This document shows positions 44,609 to 54,026 of a stretch of DNA of 64,000 nucleotides, piece after piece. Under the pieces are notes generated by a model. It made no database searches, was not told the origin of the DNA, and saw only the letters and a program-made list of their open reading frames with translations. Every line of letters begins with the position of its first letter. The stretch's first letter is position 1. The stretch is taken from the NCBI RefSeq assembly GCF_021412565.1, contig NZ_JAKCLJ010000006.1:124001-188000 (forward strand). The letters are read 5' to 3'. The position numbers and the translations under genes were made by a program. This DNA comes from Shewanella sp. AS1 (GTDB lineage: Bacteria > Pseudomonadota > Gammaproteobacteria > Enterobacterales > Shewanellaceae).

Positions 44609-47305
44609 TTAGAACTTGATCTCACCTTCGATGAACCACTCACGTCCACGGGCGTTATAGTTTGAACGCGGATAGTGAGGCCAGCCTGTATCGGTTGGGT
44701 CGAAGTTAGGACCGGCATCGAACAGGTTGATAATACCTGCGGTGACTTTGAAGTCATCTGTGACATTATAGCTGGAGGTCAGATTCCATCGGGTTTGTGA
44801 AGCAACCTCGTTATCACTCTCGTTAAATGGTATACCATTATTAATTGCACTTTGTTTGAATGACTTATAAGAATCACCATGCATCCGCGCCGTATGGAAG
44901 GCACCCAGAGTGGTTTCAAAATCAGCAATGTACCAGCCAAGTGTGGCATTTGCACGATACTGTGGCAGACCACCATTATCGATATCATCTTCTACAGGAT
45001 CGGTAGGTGATAACTGGTACTCAGAAGCGAGAATATAGGTTCCGCTTGCATTTAGCTTTAAATCACCCCAGTCGGCCAAATCCCAGGTATAACCTGCTGA
45101 AATATCGATGCCCCTGACTTTTTGGAATGCTAGGTTCTGTGCCACGGCATTGACATGGGTCAGGGTGCCGCTGGCGTCGCGAACCAGCATGTTGGCATAT
45201 TGCTGATATTCGCGGGCGGCGGTACTCGCGCTAATGGTGCTGACCATATCGTCAAGTTTCCATTCCCATAAATCTACCGACCAGTTGAGTTGATCGTCAC
45301 CCCATACCGCACCGATATTGGCGGTATAACCGGTTTCTGCATCAAGATCTTTGTTGGCGCCGGTTGTGGCCGTGATACGGTGTTCGTTACAGACCGAGTC
45401 AATCAGAGGATTAGTTGAGGAAACCCCGACAGAGCCGCCCAGATCCTGACACTGCTTGAAGTCGATGACACTGGTGAAGCTGTCGGTGGCATCACCATAG
45501 ACACGCTGCATATCAGGTGCCCGGAACACGCGCGAGTAGGATCCACGTACTAACAGTTCAGCCATAGGACGGTATTCAACCGCAATTTGGGGGGATAAGT
45601 TGCCACCAAAGTCGCTGTAATCATCGTAACGGATCGCGGTACTAACGGTCACATCCTCTAACACAGGAATGCTTAACTCGGCATAGGTCGCCCAGTAAGA
45701 GCGCTCACCCTGCCCAGATGAAGAGCCAGTGTTGATGATATTGCCGTTCTTAGACTCAGAATCTGAATCAGACTGGTAATCTTGTTCAGTGTACTCGGCG
45801 CCGAAGGCGAACTGGGCATCACCGGCTGGCAGTTCGAAGGCGAAGCCTGAGATATTGGCCTGAATATTTTTTTGTGTCGATTGCGCCGTTTCATAGGGGG
45901 TATAAGTTGTTGCTGTTACATCTGCCGCAGACATAGGTTGATACAGTGAATTACCCGCTGTACCCGCCGTGATGTAATTAAACATGGTTTCATAAGTTGC
46001 GTAACCATGGCTCTGTACATCCAGATCGGTACGGCCATAGTTAACAGACAGATCCCAGCTGTACTCATCGGCTAACAAGCCTTCTAAACCTAGAGTAAAG
46101 AAATAGTTGCGAGTGTTGGTTTCGTCAGCACGGTTACCAAACTCTTGTAGTCGGCGAACATAGTAATAATCACCATCTGTGGCGTTGGCGAAATCGCCAC
46201 CAAGGGCTGTGGTTTTATTAAAGGTACGGCTAAAGTTGTCGTAAGAGACAGTTAAGTCATTACCATTGACATTAATGCCATACTCATCGATAGACATAGG
46301 TTCGATGTTAGTGACCGATTTAGCCTGAGCAAAGTCTAGGCGGCCGACTAAGTTAAGATCATCGGTTAACTCATAGTTAAAGGTGGTGGTGCTGATAAAG
46401 CGTGAGCTTTCTGGCGCCAGGTCACGCCACTCAGAGCGGTCGAAACCACAGCCTGTGCCTGTCCAGGTATAACCACCGGCGGTACACTCGGCTTTGGTGA
46501 GTTGTCTTACAGTGCTTATATCGGCCGAAGCACTATCTGCTGCGATGCGAGCGCCGTATGAGCTATAGGCAGAATAGGGGCTGTATGCAACTTTGTCTGT
46601 GTGCAGACCGAAGTTTTCACGGTCGGTCGCTTTCAACTGTTCATTAGTGGAGAATTCCAGGAAAGTTGATACATTACCACGATCGGAAGAGGAACCTAAG
46701 GAGAGGGCGATTCGGTCGCTGCCGCCGCCACCATGTTGGGTGTCGCCATGACGATATTTGACTGCCGCACCATCAAAATCTTTTTTTAAGATAATGTTAA
46801 CCACGCCGCCGACTGCATCGGCACCGTAGATGGCCGAGCCGCCCGATTGCAGTACTTCGATACGCTGTACCGCCTCCATTGGCAGGTTAGCCGTGTCAAC
46901 GAAGTTACTGGTGCCGCCAGCAGCTTTAGGATACTGGTTGAGACGCTTGCCGTTGATCAAGGTCAGAGTACGGTTAGCACCTGCGCCCCTTAGGCTGATG
47001 GAAGATGCCGCAGGTGTAAAACCATGGATTGACTGAGTAGTCATGGCGCTTGTGGTTGATGTCAGACTCTGTAGTGCATCCTGGACATTGGTAAACCCTT
47101 GTTTGGCCATGTCTTCTGCACTCATCACAGTCACAGGTGTCGCGGTTTCCATGTCGGTACGTTTAATACGTGAACCTGTGACTTCAATACGCTCGACTTG
47201 GTCATCATCTGCCGCATAAGCTGTTGTAACGCTGATTGCCGCAGTCGCGGCTCCGCTAATTAAAGCAAAACGTATTGCTTTAGCCAATCTTGAATTAGGC
47301 TGCAT
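44609..47305 (-). CDS. TonB-dependent outer-membrane receptor (copy 1 of a tandem pair)
   Basis: 898 aa. Signal peptide ending AISVTTAYA, then TonB-box-like VERIEVTGSRIKR, plug domain (~45-180, with LRGAGANRTLTLINGKRLN and SAIYGADAVGGVVNI), then a ~700-residue barrel ending in Phe (EGEIKF). Two likely disulfide loops: CTAGGYTWTGTGC and the Cys pair near IDFKQC...VC. It imports an unknown ligand across the outer membrane using TonB. Very similar throughout to the copy at 47992-50700. Preceded by a 10-bp inverted repeat and a motif shared with copy 2. Confidence 0.9.
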   Translation of the reverse strand: MQPNSRLAKAIRFALISGAATAAISVTTAYAADDDQVERIEVTGSRIKRTDMETATPVTVMSAEDMAKQGFTNVQDALQSLTSTTSAMTTQSIHGFTPAASSISLRGAGANRTLTLINGKRLNQYPKAAGGTSNFVDTANLPMEAVQRIEVLQSGGSAIYGADAVGGVVNIILKKDFDGAAVKYRHGDTQHGGGGSDRIALSLGSSSDRGNVSTFLEFSTNEQLKATDRENFGLHTDKVAYSPYSAYSSYGARIAADSASADISTVRQLTKAECTAGGYTWTGTGCGFDRSEWRDLAPESSRFISTTTFNYELTDDLNLVGRLDFAQAKSVTNIEPMSIDEYGINVNGNDLTVSYDNFSRTFNKTTALGGDFANATDGDYYYVRRLQEFGNRADETNTRNYFFTLGLEGLLADEYSWDLSVNYGRTDLDVQSHGYATYETMFNYITAGTAGNSLYQPMSAADVTATTYTPYETAQSTQKNIQANISGFAFELPAGDAQFAFGAEYTEQDYQSDSDSESKNGNIINTGSSSGQGERSYWATYAELSIPVLEDVTVSTAIRYDDYSDFGGNLSPQIAVEYRPMAELLVRGSYSRVFRAPDMQRVYGDATDSFTSVIDFKQCQDLGGSVGVSSTNPLIDSVCNEHRITATTGANKDLDAETGYTANIGAVWGDDQLNWSVDLWEWKLDDMVSTISASTAAREYQQYANMLVRDASGTLTHVNAVAQNLAFQKVRGIDISAGYTWDLADWGDLKLNASGTYILASEYQLSPTDPVEDDIDNGGLPQYRANATLGWYIADFETTLGAFHTARMHGDSYKSFKQSAINNGIPFNESDNEVASQTRWNLTSSYNVTDDFKVTAGIINLFDAGPNFDPTDTGWPHYPRSNYNARGREWFIEGEIKF

Positions 47306-47327
47306 TTTTCCCCCTGATGGTGTTTAT

Positions 47328-47361
47328 CATGCTAATTTTGATGAAAAAGTTAATTAGCATG
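47328..47361. repeat. 10-bp inverted repeat in the leader of TonB receptor 1
   Basis: CATGCTAATT and AATTAGCATG with a 14-base spacer, 23-56 bp upstream of the receptor 1 start. Receptor 2 has none at this place. Confidence 0.55.
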
Positions 47362-47406
47362 TACTTATTATTGATTTGTTTGTTTTAAGGTATTTTTAAT
47401 GGAGAG

Positions 47407-47417
47407 GGATGTAATCA
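47407..47417. promoter_or_regulatory. Conserved GGATRTAATCA element, receptor 1 copy
   Basis: GGATGTAATCA ends 112 bp before the receptor 1 start; receptor 2 has GGATATAATCA ending 114 bp before its start. Surrounding DNA has diverged, so this may be a shared regulatory site. Confidence 0.4.
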
Positions 47418-47930
47418 CAGGAGGGGGATAACCGCAACAGATCAGCTTTTGTCACTAATGTAAATATCTCAATCAATGAAATAACATCAAAAAAACATTT
47501 ACACCCAAACTTGTTGTTTATATTGGTTGATGCTTTTTATTGTTGTTATAAGTATTATTATTTTCGGCGAATTGTATTGTGATTGTTTTTATTTATGTGT
47601 CTGTTTGTTGGTCTTTTTTTTATATTTGTAATTTGTAGTGTTACCATTTTTTTACCAATGTAACCTGAATAAAAATGCTTATTTAGTGATAAATTATTTG
47701 GTGATGTAAGAAAGTGTGAACCCTGTCTCGATTTTTGTGGGGCAGTTTGTGCTTATTTTTAAAGTGACAGAGTTATCTTTAATATTTAGCTGGTTAATTT
47801 ATCACCTTTATTCTGAGTTATATTTATGCAGCCTAGACAAAATTGAATAAGTCAGGGGCAGGTCAGGCCGAGTAAAGCTTATTGTAGATGGATAAAGCAC
47901 AGATGAATGAATGTCAGATATATAGAATAT

Positions 47931-47958
47931 AAAAACGGCACCCTGAGGTGCCGTTTTT
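47931..47958 (-). terminator. Terminator after TonB receptor 2
   Basis: AAAAACGGCACC and GGTGCCGTTTTT form a 12-bp stem with a CTGA loop. Confidence 0.9.
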
Positions 47959-47991
47959 TTTGAGTTTAACTAAAAACCTTGAAGGGTTTGA

Positions 47992-50700
47992 TTAGAACTT
48001 AAACTCACCTTCTAGGAACCACTCTTGTCCACGTGCGTTGTAAGTTGAACGTGGGTAGTGTGGCCAACCTGTATCAGTTGGGTCGAAGTTAGGACCTGCA
48101 TCAAATAGGTTGACGATACCCGCTGATAAAGTGATCTTATCAGAGAGGTGATAAGTACTGGTCAGGTTCCAAGTGGTTTGTGAAGCCACTTCATAATCAC
48201 TTTCGTTGAAGTCAGCACCGCTGGCGGCAGCTGATTCTTTGAATGACTTGTATTGCACACCATGCATACGTGCAGTATGGTAAGCACCTAATGTGGTTTC
48301 AAAGTCGTTGATGTACCAGCCTAAAGTTGCATTTGCACGGTACTGTGGCAGGCCGCCGTTGTCGATATCATCTTCAACAGGGTCTGTTGGTGACAACTGA
48401 TATTCAGAGTTAAGGATGTAAGTACCGTTAACATTCAGTTTTAAGTCACCTAGTGAGCCCATATCAAAGGTGTAACCCGCAGTTAGGTCAATACCACGTA
48501 CTTTTTGGTACGCCAGGTTCTGCGCAGTTGCATTGATGTGAGTAATGGTACCGCTGGCATCACGGGTGATCATGAAGTCATATTGCTGCCATTCACGGGC
48601 GGCTTTAGCCGCGCTGATGCTGCTTACCATGTCATCCAGTTTCCATTCCCAGATATCGATAGAAGCGTTTAGGCTGTCACCACCCCAAACTGCACCAATG
48701 TTAGCGGTATAACCTGTCTCAGCTTTCAGGTTTTTGTTTGAACCACCTGTGGTGTCGATATGCAGTTCGTTACACACTTGATTGGTAAGTGAATCGCTTG
48801 ATGGTTGACCAGGTGTACCACCTAACGCTTCACACTGCTTGAAGTCGATAACAGTGTTAAAGCCTTGGGTCGGATCGCCATAGACACGGTGCATGTCTGG
48901 AGCACGGAATACGCTAGAGAATGAACCACGAACCAAGAGTTCTGAGACTGGACGGTATTCAACAGCGATTTGAGGTGAAACGTTGCCACCAAAGTCGCTG
49001 TATCTGTCGTAACGGATTGCACCGTTAACCGTTAAATCTTCAATTACAGGTACACTTAATTCAGCGTAAGTTGCCCAGTAAGAACGTTCGCCCTGTCCTG
49101 ATGAACCACCTGTGGTCAGGATGTTGCCTTTCTTAGACTCAGAGTCTGAGTCAGAAGAGTAATCTTGCTTGGTGTACTCGGCACCAAAGGCGAACTGTAC
49201 ATCACCTGCTGGTAGCTCGAAGGCGTAACCTGAAATGTTCGCCTGGACGTTTTTCTGGGTTGATTGCGCCGTTTCAAATGGGCTGTATTCCATTGCCTCA
49301 ACATCGGCAGGAGACATGGTTTCTAGCAGTGAATTACCGTTTGTTCCTGCTGTGATGTAATCGAAAACGCTAGCAATAGTGCCATAACCGTAGTCAGTTA
49401 CATCCACGTTGGTGCGGCCATAGTTCAGTGACATATCCCAGCTGTACTCATCGGCTAACATGCCTTCTAGACCTGTGCTGAAGAAGTAGTTACGTGTCTT
49501 AGTGTCGCTACCACGGTTACCGAATTCATGGAAACGGCGAGCATAGTAGTAAGTCCCGTCGGTCGCGTTAGCAAAGTCACCGCCAAGAGCGGTTGTCTTG
49601 TCGTTGAAGGTCTTGCTCAGGTTGCCCGCAGACACGGTTAGTGCATTACCATTCACCGTAATATCGTAGGCATCAACAGCCATTGGTTCGATGTTGGTGG
49701 TCGATTTTGCTTCGGCAAAGTCTAAACGACCTACGAAGTTAACATCATCACTCACCTCGTAGTTGAAAGTGGTGGTGCTGATGAAACGTCTGTTTTCTGG
49801 TGCCAGATCGCGCCATTCAGAGCGATCGAAACCACATAATGTGCCAGTCCATAAGAAGCCGCCTGCCTCACACTCTGCAGGAGTGAGCTGACGAACTGTG
49901 CTCACGTCGGCACCAGTACTAGAGATTGCAGCAATACGAGCACCATATGAGCTGTATGCTGAATATGGGCTGTATGGCACTTTATCTGTGTGTAGGCCAA
50001 AGTTTTCGCGGTCAGTGGCTTTTAGCTCTTCGTTAGTGGTGAACTCGATGAAAGTTGACACGTTGCCACGTTCAGAAGATGAGCCGAGAGATAGGGCGAT
50101 ACGATCACTTTCACCACCGCCATTGCTGGTATCGCCATGGCGATACTTGATGGCTGCACCTTCATAATCTTTCTTTAAAATGATGTTGACTACACCACCG
50201 ACCGCATCGGCACCGTAAATCGCAGAGCCGCCAGACTGCAGTACTTCGATACGCGCTACAGCTTCCATAGGCAGGTTAGCCGTGTCAACGAAGTTATTCA
50301 CACCGCCAGCTGGTTTTGGATACTGGTTCAGACGCTTACCGTTGATCAAGGTCAGAGTACGGTTAGCACCGGCACCACGAAGGCTGATAGAAGTTGCCGC
50401 AGGTGTGAAACCGTGAACTTCCTGCGTTGTCATTGCACCTGTAGTTGAAGTCAGGCTCTGTAGAGCGTCTTGAATATTGTTAAAGCCCTGTTTTGCCATG
50501 TCGTCTGCGCTCATCACAGTCACAGGCGTGGCAGTTTCCATATCGGTACGCTTAATACGTGAACCCGTTACTTCGATGCGTTCAACTTTATCTTGATCTT
50601 GTTCAGCTGCATATACAGCTGGCGCGCTGAGTGCCGCAGTAGCAGCACCGCCAATTAATGCAAAACGGACTGCTTTAGCTAATATAAAATTAGGTCGCAT
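47992..50700 (-). CDS. TonB-dependent outer-membrane receptor (copy 2 of a tandem pair)
   Basis: 902 aa. Signal peptide ending LSAPAVYA, then DKVERIEVTGSRIKRTDMETATPV, a plug nearly identical to that of copy 1, and a barrel ending EGEFKF. Most blocks align residue by residue with copy 1; the most variable stretches are extracellular-loop segments, for example around VDAYDITVNGNALTVSAGNLSK and the 680-720 Cys loop. That suggests related ligands. It has its own promoter region, a good GGGGAG ribosome binding site and its own terminator, so the two copies can be separately controlled. Confidence 0.9.
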   Translation of the reverse strand: MRPNFILAKAVRFALIGGAATAALSAPAVYAAEQDQDKVERIEVTGSRIKRTDMETATPVTVMSADDMAKQGFNNIQDALQSLTSTTGAMTTQEVHGFTPAATSISLRGAGANRTLTLINGKRLNQYPKPAGGVNNFVDTANLPMEAVARIEVLQSGGSAIYGADAVGGVVNIILKKDYEGAAIKYRHGDTSNGGGESDRIALSLGSSSERGNVSTFIEFTTNEELKATDRENFGLHTDKVPYSPYSAYSSYGARIAAISSTGADVSTVRQLTPAECEAGGFLWTGTLCGFDRSEWRDLAPENRRFISTTTFNYEVSDDVNFVGRLDFAEAKSTTNIEPMAVDAYDITVNGNALTVSAGNLSKTFNDKTTALGGDFANATDGTYYYARRFHEFGNRGSDTKTRNYFFSTGLEGMLADEYSWDMSLNYGRTNVDVTDYGYGTIASVFDYITAGTNGNSLLETMSPADVEAMEYSPFETAQSTQKNVQANISGYAFELPAGDVQFAFGAEYTKQDYSSDSDSESKKGNILTTGGSSGQGERSYWATYAELSVPVIEDLTVNGAIRYDRYSDFGGNVSPQIAVEYRPVSELLVRGSFSSVFRAPDMHRVYGDPTQGFNTVIDFKQCEALGGTPGQPSSDSLTNQVCNELHIDTTGGSNKNLKAETGYTANIGAVWGGDSLNASIDIWEWKLDDMVSSISAAKAAREWQQYDFMITRDASGTITHINATAQNLAYQKVRGIDLTAGYTFDMGSLGDLKLNVNGTYILNSEYQLSPTDPVEDDIDNGGLPQYRANATLGWYINDFETTLGAYHTARMHGVQYKSFKESAAASGADFNESDYEVASQTTWNLTSTYHLSDKITLSAGIVNLFDAGPNFDPTDTGWPHYPRSTYNARGQEWFLEGEFKF

Positions 50701-50803
50701 TATTTTCTCCCCGATACTTATTTTAATTTTTAGTTTCTATTTAATGAAACTTTATTAGTAAAGCCTGAATGATTTCTATTTTTCAAGCTTTTAACTAGGG
50801 GAT

Positions 50804-50814
50804 GGATATAATCA
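50804..50814. promoter_or_regulatory. Conserved GGATRTAATCA element, receptor 2 copy
   Basis: Counterpart of 47407-47417 at nearly the same distance from the start codon. TATAATCATAAT also recalls two hexamers of a Fur box, but the third is missing. Confidence 0.4.
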
Positions 50815-51415
50815 TAATGAAGTAACAACTACAACATGTTTGTTACAGCCAGATTAAAGCGGAATCAAGGCTGTTTGGTTAATATAAATTTAACAAAAAT
50901 ATCTTTTGTTTTTTACAATTTGTATGTTTTGTTTTCTATTTAAGTTTTAATTAAGTTAATTGGTTTTATTTTGTTCTAATAAGACAGAAGATGTTTACGG
51001 TTTGTTTGTTTTTGTTGTGATTATTGTTTCTATTTTTTAGTTTTAATGTTTTTTTGTTTACTTTTTATTAAATATTTTTTCTAACAGAAAACATGTTAAT
51101 TGAGTTAATCGTGACCTATATCAAACTTGTTACCTTGAGAAAAATTAGGTTCATATCTGCTTTTAGCTGGTTATTGGGATCTCTATTTACCTTATTAACC
51201 GAGAATAGATTCTGTTTATATGGGGCGAAATAGATAAATTCATTAACAAATCAGCAGTCTAGTCCGATTAAGTCGCTTAGCATTACAGTTGTAATAGAGA
51301 TAACTAATAATCTAAAGCAATGAAGATTGAGGGCTCAGGGGCTTATGCCAAGCAGAGCTGCCAATGAATCAAACAGTTAAGTAAGCTGCTAAGTAAACAA
51401 GCCGCAGGCTAAAGA

Positions 51416-51456
51416 GGAAAAAGCCGATATCAAAGGCTGTGTATTGACATCGGCTT
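51416..51456 (-). terminator. Terminator after the O-methyltransferase gene
   Basis: AAGCCGATATCAA (51421-51433) and TTGACATCGGCTT (51444-51456) pair with one mismatch; T5 follows on the minus strand. Confidence 0.65.
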
Positions 51457-51493
51457 ACTCAGGGCTGAAGGGAGGCTGGAACACCCCGAGCAA

Positions 51494-52567
51494 TTAGGGC
51501 TTTAACTTACAGCGCAGTAGTGTGTGTCCTAAACCAATATTATCTATATCCTGATCAACATACAGCCCAGCCTGTGATATTAGTTTCAGCATATCTTTAG
51601 AGTGGTACATGCGGCTATTGCCGTTGGCCATCGCGGTAAAGTAGAGGGAAGTGGCATTAACGCAGTAGGCACCCGCCTCGAAGGGTTGTCTGTCCCAGTA
51701 GGTTTCCAGAATACACAATTCGCTGTCGGGCCGCATATTAGCAGCGGTATTTTCTAAGATGGTGAGGATTTGTGCTTCGCTGAAGCAGTCTAAAAACTGG
51801 CTCATCCAGTAGAGATCACCGCCTTGGAAGAAGGGAGTATCCTTATCTAACAGATCGCACTTAAACCCTGTGATTCTATCCTCGACATTTTGACTTTTAG
51901 CATTAGCGAGGGCGACCTTGAGCTGGCCAGGAAGATCCATAATAGTGACTTTTACTTGGGGATCGAACTTGGTACAAGCCAAAGCCCATTTGCCTGTGTT
52001 ACCGCCGATATCGACAATCTGTTTAGGTTTGTGCTGAAAAATCAGTGGTAACAGGGCTTCGAAGGCGAAGTCAGAATAGAAGTGGTCGAATGCAAACCAG
52101 CTTTTCTTGGCCTGCTCCGGTAGTTCACTCAGGGTCGGGTAGATGGTCTCCCAATCGCCAAACACTTTAAGGCCGTTTGCTTTGCCTTCGATGAGGGAGG
52201 ATTCGAGCTCAAACAGCCCCTGATAACAGACATCATGAATAAAGTGTAAGTTGATCTGTGCCATCTTATCGTTAAGCATGAAATCCCCAGTTTTATCGAG
52301 CCGATATTGGTCGCCGTCCAGCCACAACAATCCCATGCTCAACCCCATATCTAACAGCACGCCGGCACCATAGTCGCTGATGTTGCAGTTTGCTGCTATC
52401 TCAGCTCGTGTACAGTGTTTGCCTTTGGCCTGATCGATATAGGCGAGCAGATTAAACTTAAGCAGACAGCGCGTCACTTGAAAGGCGATGGGGGCAAAGG
52501 CGATTTTCTGCGCTTCGAATTTGGCATCAAACGCACTGATGGATTTGGGTGAACGATAAAAAGGCAT
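51494..52567 (-). CDS. SAM-dependent O-methyltransferase, family 2 (hydroxyneurosporene/caffeate type)
   Basis: 357 aa from ATG 52567 (a TTG two codons earlier is possible). A winged-helix-like dimerisation domain (~20-105) precedes the Rossmann domain with SAM motif IVDIGGNTGKWA (~187-198), IMDLPGQL and FQGGDLYWMSQFLDCFS, as in plant-type and bacterial O-methyltransferases of the Methyltransf_2 group. The usual catalytic histidine after LHDW is not seen at the matching site (WMSQFLDCF), so the reaction may differ. Substrate unknown; stands alone between terminators. Confidence 0.75.
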   Translation of the reverse strand: MPFYRSPKSISAFDAKFEAQKIAFAPIAFQVTRCLLKFNLLAYIDQAKGKHCTRAEIAANCNISDYGAGVLLDMGLSMGLLWLDGDQYRLDKTGDFMLNDKMAQINLHFIHDVCYQGLFELESSLIEGKANGLKVFGDWETIYPTLSELPEQAKKSWFAFDHFYSDFAFEALLPLIFQHKPKQIVDIGGNTGKWALACTKFDPQVKVTIMDLPGQLKVALANAKSQNVEDRITGFKCDLLDKDTPFFQGGDLYWMSQFLDCFSEAQILTILENTAANMRPDSELCILETYWDRQPFEAGAYCVNATSLYFTAMANGNSRMYHSKDMLKLISQAGLYVDQDIDNIGLGHTLLRCKLKP

Positions 52568-52748
52568 AAGCAAGCTGACCCGTGCAGCAGATAGTCACTG
52601 TGATTCATTAACTGTATCAGTAACTTGGCGATATCGCACGAAACAAAGTGATAATAAGGGAGCTGCTTCTCGAAATTTCTTTTTGTTATCTTTGCTAGCT
52701 TGCAGAAGTCGAGGATGGATGTTAGTCAGCAGCTTGCTGATCTTGCTT

Positions 52749-52784
52749 AAAAAAAAGCCCGCGATGGCATAACCATTGCGGGCT
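52749..52784 (-). terminator. Terminator after cysK
   Basis: AGCCCGCGATGG pairs with CCATTGCGGGCT around a short loop; T8 follows on the minus strand. Confidence 0.88.
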
Positions 52785-52808
52785 GTATTAGGTGTCATAA
52801 GCCAGGAT

Positions 52809-53777
52809 TTATTGGATATTCTCTGCGTCGCCAAATTGACCTTGGAAAAGCACTGAAGAGAGGTAACGCTCAGCGGCTGAAGGTAAGATCACAACTATGT
52901 TCTTATCTGCAAACTCAGGAAGCGCCGCAATACGGTTGGCGGCGACCACGGCGGCACCTGATGAGATACCGACTAAGATGCCTTCCTCTTTCATCAGACG
53001 CTGCGCCATCTCGATAGCATCTTCATTACTGACAGCCTCGACGCGATCGACCATCTCAAGATCTAAGTTTTTGGGGATGAAGCCTGCGCCAATGCCCTGG
53101 ATCTTATGGGGGCCAGGTTGTACTGTCTCACCCGCGAGGGTTTGAGAGATAACCGGTGAGTCAGCGGGTTCCACTGCAACGGATGTAATGGCTTTACCCT
53201 TAGCATTTTTGATGTAGCGGCTCACACCTGTGATCGTGCCGCCCGTACCCACACCTGCGATTAACACATCCACTTCACCATCGGTGTCATTCCAAATTTC
53301 TGGGCCTGTGGTTTGCTCATGTATCTCTGGATTGGCCGGGTTATCAAACTGTCCAAGGACAAGGTATTTTTCTGGGTTGGACTGACGCAGCTCTTCTGCT
53401 TTATCAATCGCCCCTTTCATGCCTTTAGCCCCTTCGGTTAATACCAGGTTTGCACCAAGGGCTTTGAGCAATTTACGGCGCTCTAGGCTCATAGTGTTTG
53501 GCATAGTTAAGGTTAACTTGTAACCACGGGCAGCAGCGACATAGGCTAGTGCAATACCTGTGTTACCCGAAGTAGGTTCGATTAGCTCGATATCTTTAGT
53601 GAGTAATCCCTTTTTTTCGGCATCCCATATCATGTTGGAGCCGATACGACATTTAACACTGAAGCTAGGGTTACGGGCTTCGATCTTTGCAAGCACTCGG
53701 CCGTTACTTACGCGGTTCAGTCGAACCAGAGGTGTATTACCTATAGTGTGTGAATTGTCATCGAAAATTTTACTCAT
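52809..53777 (-). CDS. cysK: Cysteine synthase A (O-acetylserine sulfhydrylase)
   Basis: 322 aa. PLP lysine Lys42 in [19 protein letters not shown], and the phosphate loop [10 protein letters not shown] are intact; NPSFSVKCR and the length favour CysK over CysM. It makes cysteine from O-acetylserine and sulfide. GGAG stands about ten bases before ATG 53777. Its AT-rich upstream region (53778-54026), with a CATGTTTAT direct repeat near 53877-53900, would hold any CysB site. cysZ lies nearby. Confidence 0.95.
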   Translation of the reverse strand: MSKIFDDNSHTIGNTPLVRLNRVSNGRVLAKIEARNPSFSVKCRIGSNMIWDAEKKGLLTKDIELIEPTSGNTGIALAYVAAARGYKLTLTMPNTMSLERRKLLKALGANLVLTEGAKGMKGAIDKAEELRQSNPEKYLVLGQFDNPANPEIHEQTTGPEIWNDTDGEVDVLIAGVGTGGTITGVSRYIKNAKGKAITSVAVEPADSPVISQTLAGETVQPGPHKIQGIGAGFIPKNLDLEMVDRVEAVSNEDAIEMAQRLMKEEGILVGISSGAAVVAANRIAALPEFADKNIVVILPSAAERYLSSVLFQGQFGDAENIQ

Positions 53778-54026
53778 GGATTACTCACTCCTTTATTTAT
53801 ATAGATAAATCATAGTGCGGATTTTCGACATGAGAAATGCTAGTTTCATCTTCATTATTCTATTTGGTTATAAAAACATGTTTATTTATCATGTTTATCT
53901 TAATTAGTGACTTGGCTCAACTGACGATTTGGATTTATCTTCTAGTCTGGAAAATCAGTTACTGGTAAATTAATGATATCAACAGATTTTATCTCTAGAT
54001 TTTTTAATTCCTTAGAGGAGTGAGGT

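Larger units (their letters stand above)
47306..47991. other. 686-bp AT-rich intergenic region upstream of TonB receptor 1
   Basis: No coding frame of note. Contains a 10-bp inverted repeat (47328-47361), the shared GGATRTAATCA motif (47407-47417), long T-rich stretches, and the terminator of receptor 2 at 47931-47958. Confidence 0.6.
50701..51493. other. 793-bp AT-rich intergenic region upstream of TonB receptor 2
   Basis: Holds the GGATATAATCA motif (50804-50814) and the terminator of the O-methyltransferase (51416-51456). Nothing else coding or structured stands out; T-rich runs dominate 50880-51100. Confidence 0.6.

Noticed and set aside
50804..50820. Fur box upstream of TonB receptor 2
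   Set aside because: Only two of three hexamers match and the receptor 1 copy of the element does not fit at all.
52595..52834. 79-codon minus-strand frame overlapping the cysK end
   Set aside because: Overlaps the cysK 3' end and its terminator; no family or ribosome binding site.
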